The notes under the pieces were generated by a model that was given only the letters and a program-made list of their open reading frames with translations, ran no database searches and was not told where the DNA came from. A program made the translations under genes and the position numbers. This document shows positions 17,101 through 26,175 of a DNA stretch of 64,000 nucleotides, piece after piece (the first letter of the stretch is position 1; each line of letters starts with the position of its first letter). Source of the DNA: Cohnella hashimotonis (GTDB taxonomy: Bacteria > Bacillota > Bacilli > Paenibacillales > Paenibacillaceae); contig NZ_JAGRPV010000001.1 of assembly GCF_030014955.1 (NCBI RefSeq), forward strand, positions 2,728,001-2,792,000, given 5' to 3'.

Positions 17101-17177
17101 GAGACGAGCAGAGAGAAGATGAGCGGAGCGGTCGATTGCGTTTCCATGCGGAGCGCGAAGTCGGCATAGGCGGCAAG
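17101..17177 (+). promoter_or_regulatory. TRAP-binding site in the trp leader RNA
   Basis: Six NAG triplets at exact five-base spacing: GAG 17101, GAG 17106, GAG 17111, AAG 17116, GAG 17121, GAG 17126. Further triplets at 17151, 17158, 17167 and 17175 are less regular. This is the pattern bound by the TRAP ring when charged with tryptophan; the protein is encoded at 6.7 kb. GCAGAG at 17108-17113 is complementary to CTCTGC (17237-17242) in the terminator, so it may be the antiterminator arm that TRAP hides. Confidence 0.8.
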
Positions 17178-17232
17178 CGGACCAGGTCGTTGGACCGGCT
17201 GTTGCATGTCTACATATCCCTTATCTATGATG

Positions 17233-17261
17233 TCACCTCTGCAATCGCAGAGGTGATTTTT
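17233..17261 (+). terminator. trp operon attenuator terminator
   Basis: TCACCTCTGC (17233-17242) pairs perfectly with GCAGAGGTGA (17247-17256) around loop AATC, followed by TTTTT (17257-17261). It lies 96 bases upstream of the trpE ATG and downstream of the TRAP triplets, matching the known attenuation layout: tryptophan-charged TRAP favours termination here. Confidence 0.9.
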
Positions 17262-17356
17262 GCGTTTTCGAGGCTCGTGCTTCAATCGTCGGCATCAGAT
17301 CCGGCGAATCGGCGGGCCCGCACCGGTTGTGGGCCCGGAGAGGGGAGATAAATAAG

Positions 17357-18940
17357 ATGGAACAGCAGCGCGGGAAAGAGCTTCAGGAGGTCATTCGGCT
17401 GTCCGCCGCCTACAATGTGATTCCCGTCGTCAGAAGGTTGATGGCGGATACGGAGACGCCGATTCGCGTCTTCCAGCAGCTCGGCCAGGGGGGCCGCGCC
17501 TTTTTGCTCGAGAGCGTGGAGGGCGGTATCAAGTGGGCGAGGTATTCGTTTATCGGCACGGATCCATTCATGGTGCTGCGGCTGAAAAAAAGCAAGGTGA
17601 CGATCGAGCAGGGAGGACGCGAGGAAACTTTCGAGACGACGGATCCGCTGAAGCTCCTGCGCGAGCGACTCCGGGGCTATCGCAGTCCCGCGCTGCCCGA
17701 GCTTCCGCCGTTTACGGGCGGCGCGATCGGATTTTTCGGATACGACCTGCTGCAATACTACGAGCGTCGGCTGCCCCCGCATCGCGAGGACGATCTGGGC
17801 ATGGACGACATGCACTTCATGTTCTGCGACCGCATCGTCGTTTTCGACCACTTCAAGCAGCAAGTACTCGTTATCGGCAACGTGCATGTGACGGACGGCG
17901 CAACAGAAGAAGAGATCGAACGCGAATACGATAAGGTTGCCGCAAGCATGGACGATACGATCTCGCGCATGCGTCAGCCGTTGCCGCCATCGGCTCCTGC
18001 GGTAGGTACGCCGCCCGTCGATCCCCATCTCGGGGACGTCCGTTCGAACCTGACCAAAGCGCAGTTCATCGCCAACGTGAACGAGGCCAAGGAATATATC
18101 AGGGCAGGCGACATTTTCCAGGTCGTCCTCTCTCAGCGTTTTCACATCGAGACCGAGGTCGATCCGCTTCAAGTATACCGGATGCTGCGGACGATGAACC
18201 CGTCGCCGTACATGTACATGCTGAAGCTTGGCGACGAAGTGATCGTGGGCGCCTCGCCCGAACTGCTCGTCAAGGTCGACGGCGACCGCGTCGAGACCCG
18301 GCCGATCGCAGGCACGCGCCCGCGCGGTCGCACGCCGGAGGAGGACGCAGCGCTCGCCAAGGAGCTGCTTGCGGACGAGAAGGAACGCGCGGAGCATGTG
18401 ATGCTGGTCGATTTGGGCCGCAACGACCTGGGGCGCGTTTCCGAATTCGGTTCGGTGCGCTGCGACTCGTATATGGAAATCGAGCGGTACTCGCATGTCA
18501 TGCACATCGTGTCCAACGTGACGGGCAAGCTCGCGCCGGACAAAACGTTTTTCGACGCGTTTTTATCCTGCCTGCCGGCAGGCACCGTGTCCGGGGCGCC
18601 GAAGCTGCGGGCGATGGAGATCATCTCCGAGCTCGAGCGGGAAGCGCGCGGCGCGTATGCGGGTGCGATCGGCTACTTCGGCTTCTCCGGCAACATGGAT
18701 ACGTGCATTACGATCCGCACGATCGTGTTCAAGGGCGGCAAGGCATACGTGCAAGCCGGCGCCGGCATCGTTTGGGATTCCGTACCCGAGAGCGAATACG
18801 AGGAGACGGTCAACAAAGCCAAAGGCTGCCTGAAGGCGATCCGCGCCGCGGAAGCGATGTTCCCTCCTGCGGCCAAGCCGAAGCAAGGCAGACTGATCGT
18901 CATGGCGGGCGACCGCAGCACGAATCTGGACTACGATTGA
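17357..18940 (+). CDS. trpE: Anthranilate synthase component I
   Basis: Converts chorismate and ammonia (from a TrpG/PabA glutaminase, not in this window) to anthranilate. I choose ATG 17357 (527 residues), with AGGGGAGAT eight bases upstream. The N-terminal regulatory region has LLESVEGGIKWARYSFIG, the usual tryptophan-binding LLES element. The C-terminal chorismate-binding domain has GASPELLVKVDGDRVETRPIAGTR, VDLGRNDLGRVS, and AGTVSGAPKLRAMEII. First gene of trpEDCFBA. Confidence 0.97.
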   Translation: MEQQRGKELQEVIRLSAAYNVIPVVRRLMADTETPIRVFQQLGQGGRAFLLESVEGGIKWARYSFIGTDPFMVLRLKKSKVTIEQGGREETFETTDPLKLLRERLRGYRSPALPELPPFTGGAIGFFGYDLLQYYERRLPPHREDDLGMDDMHFMFCDRIVVFDHFKQQVLVIGNVHVTDGATEEEIEREYDKVAASMDDTISRMRQPLPPSAPAVGTPPVDPHLGDVRSNLTKAQFIANVNEAKEYIRAGDIFQVVLSQRFHIETEVDPLQVYRMLRTMNPSPYMYMLKLGDEVIVGASPELLVKVDGDRVETRPIAGTRPRGRTPEEDAALAKELLADEKERAEHVMLVDLGRNDLGRVSEFGSVRCDSYMEIERYSHVMHIVSNVTGKLAPDKTFFDAFLSCLPAGTVSGAPKLRAMEIISELEREARGAYAGAIGYFGFSGNMDTCITIRTIVFKGGKAYVQAGAGIVWDSVPESEYEETVNKAKGCLKAIRAAEAMFPPAAKPKQGRLIVMAGDRSTNLDYD

Positions 18941-18975
18941 TCGGCACCATACTTGAAGCTCGGGAGGGTCTGACA

Positions 18976-20025
18976 ATGACGGTAATTGATGCGAATATTA
19001 CGATGCCGCAAGCGATGTCGAAGCTGATGGCCGGTCACGATCTGCTTAAGGAAGAAGCGCACGGCGTCATGAGCCTTATCATGCGGGGCGAAGCGACCCC
19101 CGCCCAGATCGGCGCGGCGATGGTCGCGCTTCGGCTCAAGGGCGAGTCCATAGAAGAAATTACCGGCTTCGCGGAGGCGCTGCGCGACTATGGTAGTAAA
19201 GTAGCGACCCCTCACGAGGATCTGCTGGATACTTGCGGCACGGGCGGCTCGGGCATTCATAAATTCAACATTTCCACCTCGTCGGCGATCGTCGCCGCGG
19301 CGGCGGGCGCGCGAGTCGCGAAGCACGGCAACCGCGCGATGAGCGGCAAAGCAGGCAGCGCGGACGTGCTCGAGGCGCTAGGGGTGAATATTCAGCTCTC
19401 GGCCGAGCAAGCCGCGGCGTGCCTTCGCGATACGGGCATTACGTTCATGTTCGCTCAGCTGTACCACCCGGCGCTGAAGCATGCTGCCGGCCCCCGCCGG
19501 GAGATCGGCGTCCGCACGATCTTCAATATGCTCGGGCCGCTCGCGAATCCGGCCGGCGCGGATCGTCAGCTGATGGGCTTGTACGACAGAACCAAGACCG
19601 ACGTGGTCGCTGCCGTTCTCGGCCGGCTCGGGCTAAAGCGCGCGATGGTCGTCGGCAGCCACGACGGACTCGACGAGATCAGCTTGTCGGCGCCGACGCA
19701 AGTGTCGGAGCTGAAGGACGGCGTCGTCACGACTTACGACATAACGCCGGAAGACCTGGGACTTGCGACGCTGCCGCTCGGAGAACTGATCGGCGGGGAC
19801 GCGACCGAGAACGCCGACATCGTGCGCCGCATTCTGGCCGGCGAGCGCGGCGCCTATCGCGACGTCGTTCTGGCCAATGCCGGCGCCTGCATTTATGTAG
19901 CCGGACGGGCGGACAGCCTCGCGGCCGGCGTCAAGCGCGCCGCGGAGACGATCGACTCGGGCGAAGCAGCCGCAAAGCTGGCGGAGTGGATCAAGCGGAC
20001 GGAGGAACTCGGACATGTTTCTTGA
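18976..20025 (+). CDS. trpD: Anthranilate phosphoribosyltransferase
   Basis: Adds phosphoribose from PRPP to anthranilate. I choose ATG 18976 (349 residues) with GGGAGGG upstream; the longer frame runs through trpE. DTCGTGGSGIHKFNISTSSA (about residues 79-98) is the PRPP-binding glycine-rich loop, KHGNRAMSGKAGSADVLEALG the following signature, and RTIFNMLGPLANPA is also typical. No glutaminase domain is fused. Confidence 0.97.
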   Translation: MTVIDANITMPQAMSKLMAGHDLLKEEAHGVMSLIMRGEATPAQIGAAMVALRLKGESIEEITGFAEALRDYGSKVATPHEDLLDTCGTGGSGIHKFNISTSSAIVAAAAGARVAKHGNRAMSGKAGSADVLEALGVNIQLSAEQAAACLRDTGITFMFAQLYHPALKHAAGPRREIGVRTIFNMLGPLANPAGADRQLMGLYDRTKTDVVAAVLGRLGLKRAMVVGSHDGLDEISLSAPTQVSELKDGVVTTYDITPEDLGLATLPLGELIGGDATENADIVRRILAGERGAYRDVVLANAGACIYVAGRADSLAAGVKRAAETIDSGEAAAKLAEWIKRTEELGHVS

Positions 20026-20827
20026 TCGAATCGTAGCGACGAAAAAAGAAGAAGCGGAGGCGCTGAAGGCGTCCATGAATTTGGGCGCCGCCGAGCGCGA
20101 GATCGCGAGCCTTCCCGCTTGCCTGGGCTTCGAGGCGGCGCTACGGGAAGGTCGTCGGCAGCGGCTGGTCGGCTTGATCGCGGAAGTGAAGAAGGCGAGC
20201 CCGTCCAAAGGGCTGATCCGGCCGGATTTTCATCCGGTCCAGCTCGCCAAAGCCTATGAAGCGGCCGGCACGGATTGCATCTCGGTACTGACGGACGTTC
20301 AATATTTTCAAGGCAGCAACGATTATTTGCGCGGCGTCCGCGAGGGCGTGAACGTCCCGCTGCTGCGCAAGGACTTTACGATCGACGAACGTCAAATTTA
20401 CGAAGCGCGCCTCATCGGCGCCGACGCGATCCTGCTCATCGCGGCCATTTTGGACAAGCGACAGCTGGACGCCTACCATCGGCTGGCGCGGGACATCGGG
20501 CTGGACGTGCTTGTCGAGGTTCACAACCGTCCCGAGCTTGAGACGGTGCTCGAAGTGGGACTGGCTACGCTCATCGGCGTTAACAACCGCAACCTGCATA
20601 CGTTCGAAACCGATCTGTCGGTTACGCAGCAGCTCATCGCGCTTATGCCGCAGGGCGTCACCGCCGTCAGCGAGAGCGCGATCGCCTCGCCGGAAGATAT
20701 CGCTTTTGTCGGCAAGGCAGGCGCGCAAGCGGTGCTCGTCGGCGAGCACTTCATGCGGCAGCCGGACGTTGGCGCCGCCATCGAAGGCCTGCTCGGTCCC
20801 ATCGTTAAGACGGGAGCGGCAGGATGA
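20015..20827 (+). CDS. trpC: Indole-3-glycerol phosphate synthase
   Basis: Ring-closing decarboxylase of tryptophan synthesis, a TIM barrel of 270 residues. Visible catalytic segments are LIAEVKKASPSKG (with the essential Lys/Glu pair), VPLLRKDFTIDERQIYEAR, GVNNRNLHTFETDL and the SESAIASPEDI motif with GEHFMR. Overlaps trpD by 11 bases. Confidence 0.97.
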   Translation: MFLDRIVATKKEEAEALKASMNLGAAEREIASLPACLGFEAALREGRRQRLVGLIAEVKKASPSKGLIRPDFHPVQLAKAYEAAGTDCISVLTDVQYFQGSNDYLRGVREGVNVPLLRKDFTIDERQIYEARLIGADAILLIAAILDKRQLDAYHRLARDIGLDVLVEVHNRPELETVLEVGLATLIGVNNRNLHTFETDLSVTQQLIALMPQGVTAVSESAIASPEDIAFVGKAGAQAVLVGEHFMRQPDVGAAIEGLLGPIVKTGAAG

Positions 20828-21582
20828 GCGGCGCCGGCGAGACGGAACGGTCCGCACATCGAACGGCTCCGTCGAATGCGAGACCGGCGGTGAAAATCTG
20901 CGGCATCATGCAAGCCGAGACGCTGCAATCGATGGACGGCCTGCCCGTCGATTACATCGGCTTCATCTTCGCGCCGAAAAGCCGGCGCTATGTGACGCCG
21001 GAGCTTGCGGGCGAGCTGATCCGCGCATCGCGCGAATCCAGGATGGCCGGAGGCCGGCCGCCGCTTGCGGTCGGCGTGTTCGTCGACCCGTCGCTGGAGA
21101 CCCTCGAAGCCGCGCTAGCCGCCGCGCCGCTCGATGTCGTGCAGCTGCACGGCAAAGGGGAGACGCCGGAATTTTGCCGCGAGGTCGGCCGTCGCTTTAA
21201 TGTAGAAGTATGGCGCGCACTGTCAGCGGACGGCGAAGACGAAGCGTCCGGCGCATTTGGGGCCGAAGGCGGGACGACAGAACGCGGACCCGCGCGGCTG
21301 GCGGTATACGCCGGGACCGTATCCGCCGTATTGATCGATACGGCCGGCGGCGGCACGGGAAGGGCTTTTCCGTGGGAGGTTATTCCGGCCTACGAACGGG
21401 CAGCGCAAGCTGCAGGCATTCGTTTATTCGTTGCAGGCGGCCTGGATCCCGATAACGTAGAACAATTGCTGTCGGCCTACAGGCCGGACGGCGTAGATAT
21501 TTCAAGCGGCGTCGAGACGAACGGCGTCAAGGACACGACTAAAATCGCGGCATTCGCGGAAAGGGTGAAGCAGCAATCATGA
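20824..21582 (+). CDS. trpF: Phosphoribosylanthranilate isomerase
   Basis: Amadori isomerase of tryptophan synthesis. 252 residues, slightly longer than usual because of a 20-odd residue N-terminal lead and an insertion near residue 140 ([16 protein letters not shown]). The catalytic start [17 protein letters not shown] has Cys in ICG as expected; [47 protein letters not shown], and the end [16 protein letters not shown] with [14 protein letters not shown] are all present. ATG overlaps the trpC stop. Confidence 0.95.
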   Translation: MSGAGETERSAHRTAPSNARPAVKICGIMQAETLQSMDGLPVDYIGFIFAPKSRRYVTPELAGELIRASRESRMAGGRPPLAVGVFVDPSLETLEAALAAAPLDVVQLHGKGETPEFCREVGRRFNVEVWRALSADGEDEASGAFGAEGGTTERGPARLAVYAGTVSAVLIDTAGGGTGRAFPWEVIPAYERAAQAAGIRLFVAGGLDPDNVEQLLSAYRPDGVDISSGVETNGVKDTTKIAAFAERVKQQS

Positions 21583-22781
21583 CGACGACACAAGTGCCGG
21601 ATACTTACGGCAGATTCGGCAGCTTTGGAGGGCGATACGTCCCGGAGACGCTGATGAACGCACTGTACGAGCTGGAGGAAGCTTACAACCGTTACAAGGA
21701 CGACCCCGACTTTTTGGCGGAAGTCCGATATTTGCTCAAGCAGTATTCGGGACGCCCGACGCCGCTGTATTATGCGGAGCGCCTTACCGAGCATCTCGGT
21801 GGCGCGAAGATTTACCTGAAGCGCGAGGATCTGAACCACACCGGCGCCCACAAGATCAACAATACGATCGGGCAGGCGGTGCTGGCGAAGCGGATGGGGA
21901 AAAAGAAGATTATCGCGGAGACTGGCGCAGGCCAGCATGGCGTCGCTTCCGCGACGGTCGCCGCGCTGCTCGGCCTCGAATGCAAGGTGTTCATGGGCGA
22001 GGAGGACACGAAGCGCCAGGCGCTGAACGTTTTCCGGATGAAGCTGCTCGGCGCCGAGGTCGTGCCCGTTACTTCGGGCACCCGCACGCTGAAGGATGCC
22101 TGCAACGAGACGCTGCGCTATTGGGTCAGCCATGTCGACGACACCTATTATATTCTCGGATCGGTCACGGGGCCGCATCCTTACCCGATGATGGTCCGGG
22201 ATTTCCAGCGCGTCATCGGCCTCGAGACGAAGGATCAGATTCTCGAGTCCGAGGGCAGATTGCCCGACGTCATCGTTGCGGCTGTCGGTGGCGGCAGCAA
22301 TGCGATGGGCATCTTCCATCCGTTCGTGGAGGATACGTCCGTGCGCCTGATCGGCGTCGAGGCTGCCGGACGCGGCGTCGATACGGATAAGCATGCGGCG
22401 ACGATGACCAAGGGCACGCCCGGCGTGTTCCAAGGATCGATGAGCTATGTGCTCCAGGACGAAGGCGGGCAGGTCCAAGAGGCGCATTCGATCTCCGCGG
22501 GGCTCGACTACCCGGGCATCGGGCCGGAGCATGCGTACCTGAAGGATATCAAACGCGCCGAATACGTGCCGATCACGGATGCGGAGGCGCTCGACGCGCT
22601 CCAGCTGCTGTCCCGCAAGGAAGGCATCATCCCGGCGCTCGAATCGGCGCATGCCGTGGCGCATACGCTGAAGCTGGCGCCGACGCTGCCTAAGGACCAG
22701 ATCATCGTCATCAATCTGTCCGGACGCGGGGATAAAGACGTCGAGTCGATCATCGGATATTTGGGAGGGGATCTGCCATGA
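21579..22781 (+). CDS. trpB: Tryptophan synthase beta chain
   Basis: PLP enzyme joining indole and serine. 400 residues. [17 protein letters not shown] and [15 protein letters not shown] carry the PLP lysine (near residue 90). [19 protein letters not shown] and the phosphate-binding [13 protein letters not shown] follow. The alpha subunit gene follows with an ATGA overlap. Confidence 0.98.
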   Translation: MTTTQVPDTYGRFGSFGGRYVPETLMNALYELEEAYNRYKDDPDFLAEVRYLLKQYSGRPTPLYYAERLTEHLGGAKIYLKREDLNHTGAHKINNTIGQAVLAKRMGKKKIIAETGAGQHGVASATVAALLGLECKVFMGEEDTKRQALNVFRMKLLGAEVVPVTSGTRTLKDACNETLRYWVSHVDDTYYILGSVTGPHPYPMMVRDFQRVIGLETKDQILESEGRLPDVIVAAVGGGSNAMGIFHPFVEDTSVRLIGVEAAGRGVDTDKHAATMTKGTPGVFQGSMSYVLQDEGGQVQEAHSISAGLDYPGIGPEHAYLKDIKRAEYVPITDAEALDALQLLSRKEGIIPALESAHAVAHTLKLAPTLPKDQIIVINLSGRGDKDVESIIGYLGGDLP

Positions 22782-23623
22782 GCACGACCACGGCGAACGC
22801 TATCGATACCGTATTCGCGGAGCTGGCAGCAAAGGGAGAAACGGCGCTCATTCCGTTTCTGACGATGGGCGATCCCGATCTCGAAACTTCGGTCAAGCTG
22901 ATCGTCGCCGCAGAAGCGGCGGGCGCCCATATGATCGAGCTCGGTGTGCCCTATTCCGACCCGCTGGCCGACGGACCCGTTATCCAGCGCGCCTCCGAGC
23001 GGGCGCTCCGCCATCGGATCTCGCTGACCGACTGCATCGGCGTCGCCTCCAAGGCGCGCGCGGCGGGCGTACGGATGCCGTTCATTCTGTTTACGTACTT
23101 CAACCCGGCTCTTCAGCTCGGACTCGAGCGTTTTTTCGCCCTGCTCCAGGAGCACGGCTTTAGCGGCGTCATCATCCCCGACCTGCCGCTCGAAGAGGAC
23201 GCAGAGGTGCGTGGCATTGCGGAACGGACTGGCGTCCACCTCATCCCGCTCGTCGCGCCGACATCCGATGCGCGCGTCGAACGGATCGCTTCCAAGGCGA
23301 AGGGATTCGTATACTGCGTATCATCGCTCGGCGTAACGGGCGTGCGGTCCGATTTCCATGCGGACATCGACCGTTTTCTGGCGACGGTCCGCCGCGCGTC
23401 CGGCGTGCCGATCTGCGTCGGCTTCGGCATCTCCTCGCGCGAGCAGGCGGAGCGGTTCGCAGGCGTCGCCGACGGCGTCATCGTCGGGAGCGCGATCGTG
23501 CGTCAGGTCGAAGCCTCGCTGCCGCCGGAAGCGCTCGGCGATGCCGGCCTGACGAAGGCGGGACTTGCCGAGGTTCAGGCGTTCATCGCCGATTTGAAGC
23601 CGCGCAAGGCAGGAGAAGTCTAG
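22778..23623 (+). CDS. trpA: Tryptophan synthase alpha chain
   Basis: Cleaves indole-3-glycerol phosphate to indole. 281 residues. [15 protein letters not shown], the catalytic Glu/Asp region [31 protein letters not shown], and the C-terminal phosphate site [13 protein letters not shown] with [10 protein letters not shown] are all visible. Last gene of the trp cluster proper, followed by 205 bases before hisC. Confidence 0.98.
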   Translation: MSTTTANAIDTVFAELAAKGETALIPFLTMGDPDLETSVKLIVAAEAAGAHMIELGVPYSDPLADGPVIQRASERALRHRISLTDCIGVASKARAAGVRMPFILFTYFNPALQLGLERFFALLQEHGFSGVIIPDLPLEEDAEVRGIAERTGVHLIPLVAPTSDARVERIASKAKGFVYCVSSLGVTGVRSDFHADIDRFLATVRRASGVPICVGFGISSREQAERFAGVADGVIVGSAIVRQVEASLPPEALGDAGLTKAGLAEVQAFIADLKPRKAGEV

Positions 23624-23732
23624 CCGGGCGGCGAGCGGCCGCTAGTTCTCGTCAGGCGGCTGCGGGCGAGCCGATTTTCCGATCGGACGGAGAGGCGCGC
23701 TTGCTTGTTTGAAAGCTTTGCATCTGTACAGC

Positions 23733-23748
23733 GACATAGAGATATGTC
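23733..23748 (+). promoter_or_regulatory. Palindrome in the trpA-hisC gap
   Basis: GACATA (23733-23738), GAGA, TATGTC (23743-23748): a perfect 6-4-6 inverted repeat, 80 bases before hisC and 24 bases before a second hairpin. It could be an operator, but no well-formed promoter could be placed beside it. Confidence 0.35.
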
Positions 23749-23771
23749 ACAATAGAGGCATGTTGTTCTAG

Positions 23772-23800
23772 GGACGGAGCGGACAATCGCTCCGTCCTTT
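23772..23800 (+). terminator. Hairpin with short T-run before hisC
   Basis: GGACGGAGCG (23772-23781) pairs perfectly with CGCTCCGTCC (23788-23797) around GACAAT, followed by only TTT. It lies 29 bases before hisC. It may end the trp transcript or attenuate hisC-tyrA; the short T-run makes termination partial at best. Confidence 0.5.
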
Positions 23801-23828
23801 ATGATGAAGCCAGGGAGGAAACCATCCT

Positions 23829-24926
23829 ATGCAGCCCAAACCGAATATCGTCGATTTGCCCGTCTACCAGCCAGGCAAGCCGATCGAAGAAGTAAAGCGG
23901 GAGCTTGGCCTCGACGAGGTCATCAAGCTGGCTTCCAACGAAAATCCGTTCGGTAGCTCTCCCAAGGCGGCCGACGCGATTCGACGCGAGATTGAGCAAA
24001 TCAGCATTTATCCGGACGGCGCGGCCGTCGAGCTGACGAACGCAATCGCCAAGCGCACGGGCGTGGGTGCCGACCAGATTATTTTCGGCGCCGGCTCCGA
24101 CGAGATTATATTGATGATCGCGCGCGCATACCTGCAGCCGGGCGACGAGACGGTGATGGCCGTCGAGACGTTTCCGCAGTACAAGCATAATGTTACGATC
24201 GAAAACGGCGTCAGCATCGAAGTGCCGCTCGCGGACGGCAAGCACGATCTGCCGGCGATGCTGGATAAAATTAACGAAAAGACCAAAATCGTTTGGGTTT
24301 GCAATCCGAACAACCCGACGGGCACGATCGTCAGCGACGAAGAACTGACGGCGTTCCTCGATCAAGTGCCCGACCGCGTCCTCGTCGTATTGGACGAGGC
24401 CTATTGCGAATACGTGGAGGATCCGTCCTATTCGGACGGCCTGGCGCTGCTGAAGCGCTACCCGAACCTGATTCTGCTGCGCACTTTCTCGAAAATTTAC
24501 GGCCTTGCCTCGCTGCGCATCGGCTACGGCATCGGGGCGCCGGGTTTGATCCGCTCGATCAACCAGGTGCGCGAGCCGTTCAATACGTCGAGATTCGGCC
24601 AGGCGGCAGCGCTCGCCTCGCTTAACGACGACGAATTCCTCGAGCGGTGCCGCACGGCAAACCGCGAAGGACTGGCGTTTCTGCGCGGCGAGTTCGACAG
24701 ACTGGGGCTCGACTACTTCCCTGCACACGGCAACTTCATCATGGTCGACGTGAAGCGTCCTTCCCTGGAAGTTTTCGATGCCCTGCTTCGCAAGGGCGTT
24801 ATCATCCGTGCGGGCCAGCGCGGTTACCCGACTCGCATTCGCATCACGGTCGGCAGCGCGGAGCAGAACGCAAAGGTCGCGGAAGCGCTTGAAGCCGTTC
24901 TGCAGGAAATCGGGGTGCAAGCGTAG
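23829..24926 (+). CDS. hisC: Histidinol-phosphate aminotransferase
   Basis: PLP aminotransferase for histidine synthesis; in Bacillus the same enzyme also serves Tyr/Phe formation, which explains its place beside tyrA. 365 residues, AGGGAGGA nine bases before ATG 23829. VIKLASNENPFGSSPKA near the N terminus, CNPNNPTGT, and the PLP lysine in RTFSKIYGLASLRIGYG (near residue 223) are diagnostic. A paralogue lies at 55.7 kb. Confidence 0.95.
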   Translation: MQPKPNIVDLPVYQPGKPIEEVKRELGLDEVIKLASNENPFGSSPKAADAIRREIEQISIYPDGAAVELTNAIAKRTGVGADQIIFGAGSDEIILMIARAYLQPGDETVMAVETFPQYKHNVTIENGVSIEVPLADGKHDLPAMLDKINEKTKIVWVCNPNNPTGTIVSDEELTAFLDQVPDRVLVVLDEAYCEYVEDPSYSDGLALLKRYPNLILLRTFSKIYGLASLRIGYGIGAPGLIRSINQVREPFNTSRFGQAAALASLNDDEFLERCRTANREGLAFLRGEFDRLGLDYFPAHGNFIMVDVKRPSLEVFDALLRKGVIIRAGQRGYPTRIRITVGSAEQNAKVAEALEAVLQEIGVQA

Positions 24927-24929
24927 GGT

Positions 24930-26078
24930 ATGATCGAAGGCAAAGCCGTTCACGAAACGTTGCATACGACTCCAAACGGAACAGCTCCGCTGCGGATCGC
25001 CATCTTCGGCGTCGGGCTGATCGGCGGCTCGCTGGCGCTGTGCTGGAAGGGCAAGCCGGGGCTCACTATCGTCGGTCATTCGGTGAACGCGGCGTCGGTC
25101 GACAAATATTTGGCGCTGGGCGTCGTGGACGAGGCGACGACTTCGATCGAAGTGGCGGCGGCCGGCGCCGACGTCATCGTGCTGTGCGTCCCGGTCGGCA
25201 TGCTGGACGACTATCTGAAGCGACTGTCCGAGCTGCCGCTGAAGCCCGGCTGCATCATCACGGACGTCGGCAGCACGAAAGCGTCCGTCGTAAGCTGCGC
25301 GGAGCGGCTTAAGCTAAGCGGCGCCGTCTTCATCGGCGGTCATCCGATGGCCGGTTCGGAGCGCTCCGGCGTCGAAGCCGCCACGCCGGACTTGTACGAG
25401 AATGCGTTCTATGTGCTGACGCCCTCGCCTGGCACGCCGCCCGAGGCGATCGAGCGGCTCGAGGAGCTGCTCCGCTGGACGCGGGCCAATATCGTCAAGA
25501 TCGAAGCGGGCCTTCACGACGACATCGTAGGCGCGATCAGCCATCTGCCTCATATTATCGCGGTCGCGCTGGTCAATCAGATTGCGGGCTACAATGAATC
25601 GAACGACTTGTACCGGCGTCTGGCCGCGGGTGGATTTCGCGATATCACGCGAATCGCATCCAGCGATCCGTACATATGGCGCGATATTTTGCTCGGCAAC
25701 CGAGACGTGCTGCTCAAGCTGCTGGCCGATTGGCGTGGCGAGATCGCTTCGTTCGAACGGCTGCTCGAGGAGCGGGAAGGCGCCGGCATCGTCGAGCGGT
25801 TCGGCAGCGCAGGCCGGTTCCGCGACAATCTGCCCGAGCGTCGCAAGGGCATGATCACTTCGCTGCACGAATGCTATGTCGACGTGCCGGATCAGCCGGG
25901 CATCGTGGGCCGGATCGCGACGGAGCTCGGGCAGGCTCGCATCAATCTCAGCAATTTGCACATCATCGAGAGCAGGGAGGACGTGCCAGGCGTGCTGCGC
26001 TTGTCCTTCCGCCACGGCGACGATCTCGAGCGCGCTGTCGAGCTTCTCCGGTCCCTTCAGTACTCGGTCTATTTTTAA
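24930..26078 (+). CDS. tyrA: Prephenate dehydrogenase with C-terminal ACT domain
   Basis: Oxidatively decarboxylates prephenate to 4-hydroxyphenylpyruvate for tyrosine. 382 residues. NAD-binding IAIFGVGLIGGSLALCWKG begins near residue 23. DVGSTKASVV and FIGGHPMAGSERSGVEAA follow, with the substrate helix region SHLPHIIAVAL. An ACT domain occupies roughly the last 75 residues (CYVDVPDQPGIVGRIATELG), probably the tyrosine-feedback site. In B. subtilis aroE (EPSP synthase) follows; here a terminator follows instead. Confidence 0.95.
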   Translation: MIEGKAVHETLHTTPNGTAPLRIAIFGVGLIGGSLALCWKGKPGLTIVGHSVNAASVDKYLALGVVDEATTSIEVAAAGADVIVLCVPVGMLDDYLKRLSELPLKPGCIITDVGSTKASVVSCAERLKLSGAVFIGGHPMAGSERSGVEAATPDLYENAFYVLTPSPGTPPEAIERLEELLRWTRANIVKIEAGLHDDIVGAISHLPHIIAVALVNQIAGYNESNDLYRRLAAGGFRDITRIASSDPYIWRDILLGNRDVLLKLLADWRGEIASFERLLEEREGAGIVERFGSAGRFRDNLPERRKGMITSLHECYVDVPDQPGIVGRIATELGQARINLSNLHIIESREDVPGVLRLSFRHGDDLERAVELLRSLQYSVYF

Positions 26079-26089
26079 CGTTGAAATCC

Positions 26090-26116
26090 GCAGGGTCAAA
26101 CGACCCTGCATTTTTT
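26090..26116 (+). terminator. Terminator after tyrA
   Basis: GCAGGGTC (26090-26097), loop AAAC, GACCCTGC (26102-26109), then A and six T (26111-26116). Strong intrinsic terminator closing the aromatic cluster. Confidence 0.9.
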
Positions 26117-26127
26117 ATTTATAAAAA

Positions 26128-26169
26128 ATGAAAACGCTTATTGACAATATGAAAACGGATACATATAAT
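26128..26169 (+). promoter_or_regulatory. Perfect sigma-A promoter with CcpA (cre) sites
   Basis: TTGACA (26141-26146), 17-base spacer, TATAAT (26164-26169): a full consensus promoter. The spacer contains ATGAAAACGGATACA (26149-26163), which fits the cre consensus WTGNAANCGNWNNCW at every position. A second copy, ATGAAAACGCTTATT (26128-26142), fits with one mismatch and overlaps the -35. CcpA binding inside the spacer would block RNA polymerase, so this promoter should be repressed by preferred sugars. Confidence 0.8.
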
Positions 26170-26175
26170 AAAAGT

